Below are positions 1 to 8,239 of a stretch of DNA of 64,000 bases, piece after piece (position 1 is the stretch's first letter; the number at the start of each line of letters is the position of its first letter). Made by a program: the position numbers and the translations under genes. Where the stretch lies: assembly GCA_965120375.1 (NCBI GenBank), contig CBCPMW010000009.1, positions 3,223 through 67,222 of the forward strand, read 5' to 3'. Origin of the DNA: CASPLG01 sp965120375 (GTDB taxonomy: Bacteria > Bacillota > Clostridia > Oscillospirales > Acutalibacteraceae). The notes under the pieces were generated by a model that worked only from the letters and a program-made list of their open reading frames with translations, had not been told where the DNA came from and ran no database searches.

Positions 1-638
1 ATCAATTTTCTCTTTCCTTGTTTGATACTTTCACTAAATTCACACAAAAACTTCTGGCCTCGCTCCGACTGAGAATCAAAGACAAACGCAAGTCTTCTTG
101 ATCTTTCTAAAATATATCGTAATTCTTCTTTCTGACCACAAAGTTTGGAATTTTTAAGCCCACATATAGCCACTTCTAGGTCTTTGCAGGCTTTTTTCAA
201 CTCGTCAAAAGTTTCGTTAGTTAACTTTTTATTTTCCGGTTGTTTTAAGTTTAAATTCTTCCAATTCTCCAATCCCCTCAAAAGGCCTTCCACTTTAAGT
301 ATAAGTTCTGACCCCTTATCCCTACTAAACAACTTACTGAACGCGTTCTGTTTACTCAACTCACTATTCAGATTCTCCTTTATTACCTTCAGTTTTGACT
401 TAAGCATATCAAGCATCCCAGCGTCCTCAACTTGAACATCCTCACATCTGAACCAACCTAAAATCTTTTGCACCATTTGATCATCAAAATTCTTTTCAAC
501 AACATCTTCACTTACAAAATTCTTTTCAACAACTTTATCTGCATCTTGCGCAAAATAAATACTATTATCAGCAAGTTTTAAACCAATACACAAACACGCA
601 CACCCACAAACAATCATCACCAATTTTTTCCTACACAT
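1..638 (-). CDS. Secreted protein of unknown family, C-terminus beyond the window edge
   Basis: An open frame reads leftward from an ATG at 638-636 to the edge of the window, giving at least 212 residues without a stop. The start follows a good ribosome site (aggag, about 650). The N-terminus is a Sec signal peptide: a basic MCRKK, a Cys-rich hydrophobic core, then a likely cleavage after YFA near residue 30. A short internal repeat (VVEKNF twice) follows, then a mostly helical, Lys/Glu-rich region. Near the visible end is a segment with RRLAFVFDSQS, which resembles KRILVLTDTTS in the secreted protein at 61765-63414, so the two may be distant paralogues. I do not recognise the family. The signal peptide is clear; the function is unknown. 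Confidence 0.75.
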   Translation of the reverse strand, partial: MCRKKLVMIVCGCACLCIGLKLADNSIYFAQDADKVVEKNFVSEDVVEKNFDDQMVQKILGWFRCEDVQVEDAGMLDMLKSKLKVIKENLNSELSKQNAFSKLFSRDKGSELILKVEGLLRGLENWKNLNLKQPENKKLTNETFDELKKACKDLEVAICGLKNSKLCGQKEELRYILERSRRLAFVFDSQSERGQKFLCEFSESIKQGKRKL

Positions 639-757
639 TACGTAAAATCACTCCTAAAGCAAAATTAAACCAATACACAAACACGCACACCCACAAACAA
701 TCATCACCAATTTTTTCCTACACATTACATAAAATCACTCCTAAAGCAAAATTAAAC
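578..757. repeat. 87-bp tandem duplication covering a ribosome site and signal-peptide start
   Basis: Bases 578-664 are repeated at 665-751, and the match runs on to 757. The period is 87 bp and I see one mismatch (g642 against a729). The unit contains the ribosome site, ATG and first 20 or so codons of the leftward secreted-protein gene. The outer copy therefore encodes a 23-residue orphan signal peptide (ATG at 725-723) that stops just before the real ribosome site. The near identity points to a recent event. Confidence 0.95.
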
Positions 758-1151
758 TAGAATTGGCATCCTCTACTAAATTGTATCACCATTTTAATAT
801 TTTGTCAACAATAATTATATGATTAATCTTTCTTAATAACAAAATATTCATTTTATTCAAAATACTATTTCAAATCTTATATTTTTCATGATTGTGCCCC
901 ATCAAAATAACAATTTTCCTAGCTCTTATTATTTCGATCCAAATTAAACTTTGCTTAAACACAATTCTACCCTTAAAATAAGTTGGAATAATAGGGAATT
1001 AAGACTATTAATATAATACAATATTTGATTATAGAGCTAATTTAATATATTAATACTAAATATTAATTTTCAATGAAATACTTTTAAATTAAATCACAAA
1101 TAAAGTAAAAACATGATACAATTTAAATTGTTGTATCTTTGAGGTGAGATC
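758..1151. other. AT-rich intergenic region with an operator-like palindrome
   Basis: No gene is visible here. Just upstream of the GTG start at 1152 is a perfect palindrome acaatttaaattgt (1118-1131), nested in an interrupted inverted repeat gatacaa/ttgtatc (1115-1121 and 1131-1137). It could be an operator or promoter element for the next gene. No terminator is evident. Confidence 0.4.
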
Positions 1152-1538
1152 GTGGATTCTAAAAAAATCAATCGAGAAGAAATTTTTAGTTATGTAAAAA
1201 ACAAATTTAACACTCTTCCAGAATATTTATGGCAAAAATTTCCTAATTACGCAGTCTTGAGGCACCATCACAATTTAAAATGGTATGCCATAATAATGGA
1301 TGTTCAGAAACACAAACTCGGCATACAAGGAAATGAACAAGTTGACATTTTAAACATAAAATGTGATGCGCTAACAATAGGCTCACTTATCAAAAATAAA
1401 GGATTTATGCCGGCTTACCACATGAATAAAGAACACTGGGTAACAATAATCCTCGACGGAAGTGTTTTGAAAAATGAAATTTTTAACCTCTTGGACCTAA
1501 GCTTTGAACTTACAAACAAAAAACATAGACAAACGTAA
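1152..1538 (+). CDS. MmcQ/YjbR family DNA-binding-fold protein
   Basis: This 128-residue protein has the family's usual length and signature: a central RHHHNLKWYA segment, then VDILNIKCDAL, then PAYHMNKEHWVT and an end close to DLSFELT. Family members fold like a double-wing DNA-binding domain, but their cellular role is not established. Translation starts at GTG 1152, preceded by gaggtga (1140-1146). The gene stands alone between two AT-rich spacers. The family call is firm; the function is not. Confidence 0.88.
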   Translation: MDSKKINREEIFSYVKNKFNTLPEYLWQKFPNYAVLRHHHNLKWYAIIMDVQKHKLGIQGNEQVDILNIKCDALTIGSLIKNKGFMPAYHMNKEHWVTIILDGSVLKNEIFNLLDLSFELTNKKHRQT

Positions 1539-1618
1539 TTTAAACTGGCAACCATTCTCATAAAAATACATAATGCTATCGCTACTACAAGCTTCATCCT
1601 CGCGTCTACGGTAATTGT

Positions 1619-1756
1619 TTAATTAATTCTCTGAGTTTTTGTATAATCAAAAATCACATCAAGTTGTCCATCTGGCATTATGTCTAATTTTGTACATCCA
1701 CTACAATCATCTAAAGCTGGTGTCACATTCAAAATATGAAATACAATAAATCTACA
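1619..1756 (-). pseudogene. Short remnant of an unrecognised gene
   Basis: Leftward from about 1756 there is a 45-codon open stretch ending in TAA at 1621-1619. It carries a Cys pair (DDCSGC) followed by LDIMPDGQLDVIFDYTK, a pattern like the C-terminal strand region of some recombinases or other element-borne proteins. There is no convincing start and the frame is closed upstream by a stop, so it is at best the tail of a decayed gene. Assignment to a recombinase is a guess. Confidence 0.25.
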
Positions 1757-2100
1757 ATTTATGCCTTAGTTACCAATCGGTCAACACTTACACAATAAAT
1801 TTCATATAACTTTACGGGAGCAATTGTGGACAACAAAACACCCACCAATTCAAACTTGATCTCACAATACTCGCCACTTTACTTTACGGACCTATTCCTT
1901 TGTAAACTCCGATTTTTTCCTTACTTTTTTTAAACTGACCGCAAAACTCAACCACAATTTTCTATGTGATTTACCTTTCCAATTGTAACCCCTCTTTATA
2001 AAAACTATTAATCCACAGCAACACGGCTTCTATTCTGTAATTCTGGGCAAAAATTCTTACAAAACCAAATCAACTAGCGACTCTACATACAACCTCTATA

Positions 2101-2141
2101 GCTCCCCCTGTTGGACTCGAACCAATGACCCAGACTTTACG
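2101..2141 (-). other. tRNA 3' half fragment, probable att scar
   Basis: On the minus strand this stretch reads like the end of a tRNA: a few anticodon-arm bases, a T-arm (ttgg-ttcgagt-ccaa, 2111-2125) and an acceptor half aggggga. The 5' half is absent and CCA is not intact, so no functional tRNA remains. Tyrosine recombinases of phages and integrative elements use such 3' ends as attachment sites and leave copies behind. The parent tRNA cannot be named safely; the anticodon-arm bases could fit a Thr(CGT) type and the acceptor an Asn type. Confidence 0.55.
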
Positions 2142-2190
2142 TTTGTTAAAAAATCATTTTTCCATATAAGCTTTTATGTCCTTTGGGATT

Positions 2191-2212
2191 GTAGGCAAAA
2201 CTGTGGGCAAAA
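2191..2212. repeat. Direct repeats resembling integrase arm sites
   Basis: gtaggcaaaa (2191-2200) and gtgggcaaaa (2203-2212) are spaced 12 bp apart, and a further tgggcaaaaa lies at 2044-2053. Short direct repeats flanking a tRNA-end fragment are typical of integrase arm-binding sites. No integrase gene is left nearby. Confidence 0.35.
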
Positions 2213-2456
2213 TAAGTTAGTACCACTTATTTGTAAACCATGTGCTTTTTTTAGAAAGAATATCGCAGTGAAAATTTTTACAAATTTGTGTTTTAAAAAC
2301 TTCTCCATTATTAATATTTAAAATCGTAATAATTTATATAATATACGCATTTTGCTCTTTGATTGAAAGCTAAAAATCTTTAATCTTATATTATTGATAT
2401 ATAGTGTTAAGCAATGATATAATATAAATGCAAATTTATATGGAGAAAAAAGCCTT

Positions 2457-2633
2457 ATGAAAAATAGAAATTATGTACATAAAACCATAACTTTAACTTA
2501 CAACCATTGTAAAATTAAAGTTAGAGTGAAAAAGAATTACTTATTTGTACGATCGTTGTTTATATACCTCCCCAAAGACATATATAATTATAGTCATCCA
2601 AACTATAGTTTAATGTTTTTCCAAAAACGGTAA
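2457..2633 (+). CDS. Small ORF, 58 residues, unrecognised
   Basis: ATG 2457 is preceded by ggaga (2442-2446) at a slightly long distance. The product is basic in its first half (about ten Lys/Arg in the first 30 residues) and rich in Tyr and Asn later. There is no recognisable domain or membrane segment. It lies between the integration scar and the broken recD2 and may be random coding. Confidence 0.25.
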   Translation: MKNRNYVHKTITLTYNHCKIKVRVKKNYLFVRSLFIYLPKDIYNYSHPNYSLMFFQKR

Positions 2634-2662
2634 AAATCGAGGAAATTAAAAGTAATAAAAAA

Positions 2663-2806
2663 ATGTTAGAGTCTTACAAAAAACTTTGCGATGCATTATT
2701 AAGCGAAACCTTTGGTAAAGAATTACAAAAACAATACTGGGCACATCAAATGAAACTAAAAAATTTAAAAAATTCCGGCTCTACATCTATTATACGACTC
2801 TTTTGA
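2663..2806 (+). pseudogene. Truncated small ORF running into the recD2 remnant
   Basis: A 47-codon frame starts at ATG 2663 after a weak aggaa site. Its first 37 or so codons look like ordinary helical coding (MLESYKKLCDALLSETFGKE), and its tail then reads antisense through the broken end of the recD2 fragment. This suggests two genes joined tail to tail at a deletion point near 2770. No family recognised. Confidence 0.3.
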
Positions 2807-3418
2807 TTGCCCTAACTTAGTTGCGATAATATCTGCTGTTTTGAATCCTACACCATAAACATCATCTACTATACCATAAGGATTTTCTTTAAGTTTTTGT
2901 GTGCTTTCTTTTCCATAGATTTTGTAAATTTTATGTGCTATAGATGTTGAAACTCCGCAATCACTTAAAAATATCATCAAATTTTTTATGTTCTTGTGTC
3001 TTTGCCATGATTCTATTATTGCATTCACTCTTTTACTGCCTATTTTAGGTATATCAAGTAATTTCATAGGGTCATTTTCTATTATATTTATTGTATTTTT
3101 TCCAAACTTGTTTACAATCTGTTTTGCAAATTTAGCTCCTATCCCTTCTATTAAACCGCTACCTAAATATCTTTCAATACCATAAATGTTCGCTGGCAAA
3201 CTCTCTGTATATTCGGTTACATTAAATTGTTTACCAAATTTTTTGCTTATTATAAATTCTCCCTTTGCCTCTATTACTGTACCAACATTAATAGATATAA
3301 ATTTTCCAATAAACGTAATTTGTTCAGCAAATCCTTTAACTCCGACTTTTATTACTGTAAATCCGCTTTCTTCATCTTGATATGTAATTCTCTCTACAAC
3401 TCCGTTTAAATTCTCCAT
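2765..3418 (-). pseudogene. recD2: recD2 N-terminal fragment
   Basis: The sequence matches the N-terminal part of RecD2-type helicases: an OB-like opening (NGVVERITYQDEESGFTVIKV), then helix-hairpin-helix repeats (GSGLIEGIGAKFA, DIPKIGSKR) and VYGVGFKTADIIATKLG. RecD2 proteins are normally about 720-850 residues; this one stops after some 217, just after RAGIF, before any Walker A helicase motif. It therefore cannot be a helicase. ATG 3418 has a good ribosome site (aaggtgag). The end coincides with the apparent deletion junction near 2770. Confidence 0.8.
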
Positions 3419-3591
3419 TTTCTCACCTTGCAATCACTATTACTACTATTTTATCCAATATACTATTAGCAGTCAAAATTATAATAAATCTCAATTTTAT
3501 TATTACAAAAGCACTACTATTCGTGAAAAAATGTTCAACTGTACCATGTTATAATATTAACCGACTAACCTGAAACGGAGATGATTATATT

Positions 3592-4347
3592 ATGAAATTT
3601 ATTTCATGGAATGTTAATGGCTTTAAATCTTGCTTAGACAAGGGATTTAAAAAGTTTTTTGACAAAACAAATGCTGATTTTTTCTGTATTCAAGAAACTA
3701 AACTTGCGGAAAAATTAAATGATTTTAAACCTAAAAATTATGAAAGTTATTTTAGTTTTAGTGACAAAAAAGGCTACTCTGGAACTGCAATATTTACTCA
3801 ACACGAACCTTTGAGTGTAAAATACGGCATGGGGATTCCTGAATTTGATAGTGAGGGTCGGCTCATCATACTTGAATATGATAATTTTTATCTGATAAAT
3901 GTTTATACTCCAAATTCAAAAAGTGGACTTGTGCGAGAGGATTTTCGTGATGATTGGGAAGAAAATTTCAAAGAATATCTTAAAAAACTTAATAACATTA
4001 AACCTCTTGTTGTATGTGGCGATTTTAATGCAACACATCTTGAAATTGACAGCAAAATACCACGAAGTTCAAAATTTAAAGGTTTCTCAGAATCGGATAG
4101 AGTAAATTTTTGTGAGCTGATTGAATACGTTGGATTAAAAGATACTTTCAGAATTCTATATCCACATCAAAAAGATATTTATACTTGGTGGTCATATTCT
4201 CGCAATAGCCGTAATGAAAATACCGGTGCAAGAATAGACTACTTTTTAATTTCTGAATATTTATATAGCAATTTAAAAAGTGCTGATATTTATTCAGATG
4301 TTAGCGGTTCAGACCATTGTCCTATTGGTATGGAACTGGATTTATAA
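3592..4347 (+). CDS. Exodeoxyribonuclease III / AP endonuclease family (Xth-like)
   Basis: A full-length 251-residue ExoIII-family protein. The fold's metal and catalytic motifs are visible in order: WNVNG at the N-terminus, IQETK near residue 35, NVYTPN near 105, GDFNATH near 143 (usually GDFNVAH), RIDYFLIS near 222 and GSDHCPI at the end. Such enzymes cut abasic sites and digest DNA 3' ends. It is followed after 25 bp by the reverse transcriptase gene, on the same strand and with its own ribosome site, so the two are probably co-transcribed. A tataat at 3550-3555 may be the -10 element. It could be the normal repair enzyme or a partner of the RT. Confidence 0.9.
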   Translation: MKFISWNVNGFKSCLDKGFKKFFDKTNADFFCIQETKLAEKLNDFKPKNYESYFSFSDKKGYSGTAIFTQHEPLSVKYGMGIPEFDSEGRLIILEYDNFYLINVYTPNSKSGLVREDFRDDWEENFKEYLKKLNNIKPLVVCGDFNATHLEIDSKIPRSSKFKGFSESDRVNFCELIEYVGLKDTFRILYPHQKDIYTWWSYSRNSRNENTGARIDYFLISEYLYSNLKSADIYSDVSGSDHCPIGMELDL

Positions 4348-4372
4348 GTATAGAGATTAGGTGGTGTAAAAA

Positions 4373-6439
4373 ATGGCTAACCTAAATGACTTTAGCGAAA
4401 AATATTACGCAAAATTATGGCGGAGTATGGATTGGGAACGCAACTATAAGATGTTAGAGAACTTTCAAAAGCAACTGTCTATATTAGCAAAAAATCATGA
4501 CTCGAATGGTGTTCGTTCTTTACAAGATAAAATTACAAATATTACTGAAATCCGTGCTTTAGCGGTCCACAAAGTTACTGACGAAAATAATGCTGGTGCT
4601 GGAATTGATGGTGTGCTTTGGATTAGTGATGCAGATAAAATGCGTGGTGCTATGTCATTAAATGCTGCAGATTATGAAGCGAAACCATTCCGCAGAATAA
4701 TAATTCAAGATAAGCATAAAATGAAAGAACGCCATATTGGTATACCAACTGTAAAAGACCGTGCTATACAAACTTTGTATTCTTTTGTTCTTGACCCAGT
4801 AGCAGAGGCTAGTGCTGATAAAAAATCATTTGCATTTAGAAATGGGAGAAGTGCCTTAGATGCTCATCATTTTATTTCTGAAGCTTTAAAATATCCTGAT
4901 TCTCCTGAATGGGTTTTTATTGGCGATATTAAATCTTGCTACGATTCTATAAGTCATGGATGGCTTATGAAACATATCCCCATGAATAAAGATGTTTTGC
5001 GGTCATTTTTAAAAGCGGGATTTATTTTCGGTAATGAACTTTTTCCAACCGAACAAGGTATTTCACTTGGCATGTCGATATCCCCTATAATTGCTAATAT
5101 GACTTTAGACGGTCTTAGACAAACTATATTTAACTTGCAACCTAGATATAAAACACCAGATTATGGGGATGGTGAGTTTGTACGTTATGCAGACGATATA
5201 ATCGTTACCGCTAGAAGTAAAGAATCTGCATATAAAATAAAAAGTGCCGTAAAAAAATTTCTTTCAATTAGAGGTTTAAGACTTTCAGAAACTAAGAGCA
5301 AAATAATTCATGTTTCGGAAGGTTTTGATTATCTATCTAGGAATTATTGCAAACGTGATGGAATTCTATGTGTTACACCTTCTGAAAAAGCAGTCAAATC
5401 ATTTGAACAAAACCTAAAAGATTTTATTTTAAATAATGGAAAGCAACAATCACAAAGGAACTTGATTAAAGGCTTAAATGCAAGACTTCAAGGATGGGCA
5501 GCATATCATAGAATAGAAAAATCATCAGAAGTTTTTCATCATATTGATAGTCTGGTTTCTGCGTTACTTCTAAAACTTATGCAAAAATTATACCCTAATA
5601 AAACTAAGCAACAACTTATTTCTACATATTGGCATGAAGATTTTGATGGTACTAAAGTTTATACACTACCTCAGCGCAAAGACATTCGTGTTGTTCGTAT
5701 GAAAGATATAATTCTGATTGCTCACAACCCAGTAATATTAAGTAAAAATCCATACATAGATACTGAATATTTTAAATCACGTTCGGAAAGTCAAGACGAA
5801 AAAAATATTAATGGTAGATATAAATCAGTTTGGAAAAGACAAAGCGGTAAATGTTATTATTGTGGCAAAGTTATGGCTAAAGAACAACCTATAAAACTCA
5901 TTCATAGAGAATCTATTGACGATAATTCGACAAGCAATTTAGCATATATTCATTCTACTTGTGAACAAGATGAAGCTATATTTATTCAAACAGATATTGA
6001 AAATCCTAGTAATATTGATGTTTTTGAAATTGCAAAGGAAATAACTGAAAAAGATGATACTTTAAAAGAAACTAGTAAAATATCTTATAGTGCACTCAAA
6101 GACTATTTTTCTAAATGTAATGAAAATAAATTTGCATTAAAATTTTCAGAAATTGAAAAAATTTTAAAAGGTAAACTTTGCTCATTAGCTTATAAATATA
6201 AATCATTTTGGCATAGAAAAAGCAAACGTGAATTTGCTGATTCATGGCAATCGGAAGGTTTTGAAGTATCGGAAATTGATTTCAAAAAGAAAAAAGCGTA
6301 TTTCCATAAAACTGATAATAATAGGGGGAAATTAAGTATACCAAAAGTTTTCTTAACCGACAAAATTCCTAATAATGCTAAATACGAACTAGAACATTTT
6401 TTTGAATATATACGTAAAAAATATGGAATACAAAAATAA
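4373..6439 (+). CDS. Group II intron-like reverse transcriptase with HNH-type and extra C-terminal domain
   Basis: 688 residues. An N-terminal segment with W..MDWERN and LQDKI matches the RVT_N region of group II maturases. The RT palm follows, with DIKSCYDSI and the catalytic YADD at 272-275. GWAAYHR marks the maturase/X region. A zinc HNH-like domain begins at C494 and C497 and includes IHRESI and HSTC. After about residue 569 comes an extra module (FSEIEKIL, FWHRKS, SWQSEGFEVSEIDF) resembling the small DUF7662-like domain seen in other bacterial proteins. The RT-4 motif is unusual: L232 stands where group II enzymes have Gln. I see no domain V or intron boundary on either side, so it does not look like an active intron. 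Ribosome site aggtggtg precedes ATG 4373. Confidence 0.88.
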   Translation: MANLNDFSEKYYAKLWRSMDWERNYKMLENFQKQLSILAKNHDSNGVRSLQDKITNITEIRALAVHKVTDENNAGAGIDGVLWISDADKMRGAMSLNAADYEAKPFRRIIIQDKHKMKERHIGIPTVKDRAIQTLYSFVLDPVAEASADKKSFAFRNGRSALDAHHFISEALKYPDSPEWVFIGDIKSCYDSISHGWLMKHIPMNKDVLRSFLKAGFIFGNELFPTEQGISLGMSISPIIANMTLDGLRQTIFNLQPRYKTPDYGDGEFVRYADDIIVTARSKESAYKIKSAVKKFLSIRGLRLSETKSKIIHVSEGFDYLSRNYCKRDGILCVTPSEKAVKSFEQNLKDFILNNGKQQSQRNLIKGLNARLQGWAAYHRIEKSSEVFHHIDSLVSALLLKLMQKLYPNKTKQQLISTYWHEDFDGTKVYTLPQRKDIRVVRMKDIILIAHNPVILSKNPYIDTEYFKSRSESQDEKNINGRYKSVWKRQSGKCYYCGKVMAKEQPIKLIHRESIDDNSTSNLAYIHSTCEQDEAIFIQTDIENPSNIDVFEIAKEITEKDDTLKETSKISYSALKDYFSKCNENKFALKFSEIEKILKGKLCSLAYKYKSFWHRKSKREFADSWQSEGFEVSEIDFKKKKAYFHKTDNNRGKLSIPKVFLTDKIPNNAKYELEHFFEYIRKKYGIQK

Positions 6440-6511
6440 CCTCACTTAATGATATGCTCCCAAAAAATGTCTAGCTTTTGAGATGCATATCAAATTAGGC
6501 GAGGCTTTTTA

Positions 6512-6745
6512 TTACATCAAAACAGTTGATGAATACTCAATTTTTATACCATTGTCTTTTGTTCTAGGTAGTTTTGCTTTATTTCCATTTCCGTCCTCAA
6601 TAGCAAGCTTTTCTATTTTATGTTCATCAAAAAAATTTACAACTGTACTTTCAATAAAGCCCGCCCATTTTTGCGGATTTGCTTTCTTTTTCTCTTTTGG
6701 CTCATCTTCCATAATCTTTTTAAGTTCGTTTATTGATTCATCCAT
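6512..6745 (-). CDS. Hypothetical protein, 77 residues
   Basis: ATG 6745 follows an aggaaag ribosome site at normal spacing. The product is charged: a Lys/Glu-rich helix (residues 5-25), then PQKWAGFIESTVVNFFDEHKIE and a short C-terminal strand region. No signal peptide, membrane segment or known domain. It lies at the start of a run of small regulators typical of mobile elements and could be an element-borne accessory protein. Confidence 0.5.
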   Translation of the reverse strand: MDESINELKKIMEDEPKEKKKANPQKWAGFIESTVVNFFDEHKIEKLAIEDGNGNKAKLPRTKDNGIKIEYSSTVLM

Positions 6746-6771
6746 AATTTAATACTTCCTTTCCTATTTTA

Positions 6772-7016
6772 TCATTTTATTTTGTACTCAAATTTAAAAT
6801 CAAATAAATCTTTAAGAGATATGCCTAGTGCATCTGCAATATCAAATAATGTTACGCTTGAAAAAGTAGTTGGCAAATTTGGAGCTTCAATATTACTTAA
6901 ATGTGTCCTGCTAATTCCAACTTTTTCAGCAAGTTGAATTTGTGTTAATCTTCGTAATTTTCTATGTATGAAATATTAATTGCTAAATTTCTATATTTAT
7001 CTTCATGTTTGACCAT
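6772..7016 (-). pseudogene. XRE-family regulator, frameshifted
   Basis: From ATG 7016 (ribosome site aaggtggg) the frame reads MVKHEDKYRNLAINISYI and then hits a stop. A single-base shift restores an excellent helix-turn-helix: RKLRRLTQIQLAEKVGISRT followed by HLSNIEAPNLP, a dimerisation-like tail (SVTLFDIADALGISLKDLF) and a TGA at 6774-6772. The break falls within the first helix, so the gene is inactive unless there is a base error. Confidence 0.7.
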
Positions 7017-7123
7017 TGTACAGCCCACCTTACATTAAAATATTAGGTGCTCTCATACAATGTATAAACAATTCTATAAGTTGCTAAATTTTTATTTTTA
7101 TATTATAATTTGCTTATTAATTA

Positions 7124-7308
7124 TTATCTCACACTGGGCACATACTCTGCAATATCTTCAAGTTTGTACTTTAATACATTACATAACTTATTTAGAGTTT
7201 TTGTTTCTATATTTTCATTAAATTTAAGCCTTTTAATCATTTTACTGTCAATACCGCATTTTTCTCGTAGTTTATATGTTGAGACGTTTATTCTCTATTA
7301 ACTCCCAT
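7124..7308 (-). pseudogene. Second XRE-like regulator, decayed
   Basis: A helix-turn-helix regulator of the short Cro/XRE type is recognisable (YKLREKCGIDSKMIKRLKFN, then TLNKLCNVLKYKLEDIAEY), ending in TAA at 7126-7124. The N-terminal part (MGVNRE from ATG 7308) is in another frame and is followed at once by a stop. The ATG also lacks a ribosome site. It is most likely a frameshifted or deleted remnant. Confidence 0.6.
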
Positions 7309-7381
7309 AACTTATTAAAAATTATCAAAATAAAAAGCCACCTCTTGACAGTAAAAATTATGGAAGTTATAACCTCCATGT

Positions 7382-7687
7382 TTACCCATTTGTATTTGAT
7401 AGTCTAAATTCGTCGATTATAGTTAAAACTGCTCTAACTTGACTTTCTGTTAAATCCTGTAATGGTGTACGAATTCTATCATTTAAATCTATACCCAAAA
7501 AATAATCTGCCGATAAACCAAATATATAACAAAGTTTTATTAAGATTTCATAAGGCGGTATTCGCATATAATTTTCATATAGACTTACTGTAGATTCATT
7601 AACACCTAGTCTATCGGCTAAGTCCTTTTGCTTCCATTCTTTTTGAAGTCTTAATTGGCGTATTTTTTGTCCCATGTCAATCGGCAT
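7382..7687 (-). CDS. XRE-family transcriptional regulator
   Basis: Intact 101-residue regulator. The helix-turn-helix is at residues 8-60: QLRLQKEWKQKDLADRLGV, then ESTVSLYENYMRIP and LCYIFGLSADYFLG, the classic phage-repressor/SinR-like arrangement. A short C-terminal helix (LTESQVRAVLTIIDEF) probably dimerises. ATG 7687 has a strong gaggtga site. The next gene is divergent, with about 90 bp between, so this may be an element repressor controlling that divergent promoter. Confidence 0.88.
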   Translation of the reverse strand: MPIDMGQKIRQLRLQKEWKQKDLADRLGVNESTVSLYENYMRIPPYEILIKLCYIFGLSADYFLGIDLNDRIRTPLQDLTESQVRAVLTIIDEFRLSNTNG

Positions 7688-7774
7688 ATTGTCACCTCTT
7701 TTTAAGATTTTATGCCCTTTTATATTTCTTTATGAAATATTAATTTCTAATTGAAATAAGATAGAGGAATAAAA

Positions 7775-8233
7775 ATGAAAACCTGTACATTTGCGGGACA
7801 CGCACAGATATATGAACAAGAGGAAATAGAAAAAAGATTAAAAAAAGAAATAGAAAATCTCATTGAAAATGAGAGTGTTACTAATTTCTATAACGGATGC
7901 AAAGGCAGTTTTGATTTTCTCTGTGCCGATTGTGTTTTTGAGTTAAAAAAAGAGTACCCATTTATAAAATCATATTGGGTACAATCATATATGCCAAAAG
8001 AAAATGATGAATACATCAAATATATAGCAGAAAAATTTGACCAATTTTTTTATCCAAACCTTGAAAAAATTCCGCCTCGCTTTGCCATTTTAAAACGTAA
8101 TGAATGGATGATTAAAAATTCCGATTTTTTGATTGCTTATGTAAAATACAACCGTGGCGGAGCATTTAAAACACTTGAATTCGCAGAAAAAAAGAAAAAT
8201 ATAAAAATAATAAATATAGGAAAGGATTCATAA
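7775..8233 (+). CDS. SLOG-superfamily (DUF1273-like) protein
   Basis: 152 residues. The opening TFAGHAQIY corresponds to the FxGHR motif of DUF1273/YpsA-like SLOG proteins. It is followed by NGCKGSFDFLCADCVFELK (glycine-rich nucleotide pocket), AILKRNEWMIKNSDFLIAYV and a final GGAFKTLEFAEKKKNIKIINI. SLOG domains bind nucleotide-derived ligands, and single-domain members are common on clostridial phages and conjugative elements with unknown function. It is divergent from the XRE gene and starts the rightward element-like operon. Family confident, function unknown. Confidence 0.8.
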   Translation: MKTCTFAGHAQIYEQEEIEKRLKKEIENLIENESVTNFYNGCKGSFDFLCADCVFELKKEYPFIKSYWVQSYMPKENDEYIKYIAEKFDQFFYPNLEKIPPRFAILKRNEWMIKNSDFLIAYVKYNRGGAFKTLEFAEKKKNIKIINIGKDS

Positions 8234-8239
8234 ATTGTT

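Larger units (their letters stand above)
1539..2456. other. Long spacer with decayed coding and an integration scar
   Basis: About 900 bp without an intact gene. It contains a short leftward coding remnant (1619-1756), a tRNA 3' fragment (2101-2141) and direct repeats of the form gtRggcaaaa (2191-2212), each listed separately. The rest is AT-rich with frequent stops in all frames. It looks like the border of a lost mobile element. Confidence 0.5.

Noticed and set aside
145..435. Rightward 96-codon frame near the left edge
   Set aside because: It is antisense to the leftward secreted protein, which has a ribosome site and signal peptide.
4373..6439. Calling the RT gene an active group II intron
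   Set aside because: No 5' or 3' intron boundary or domain V-like hairpin is visible on either side, so only the protein is annotated.
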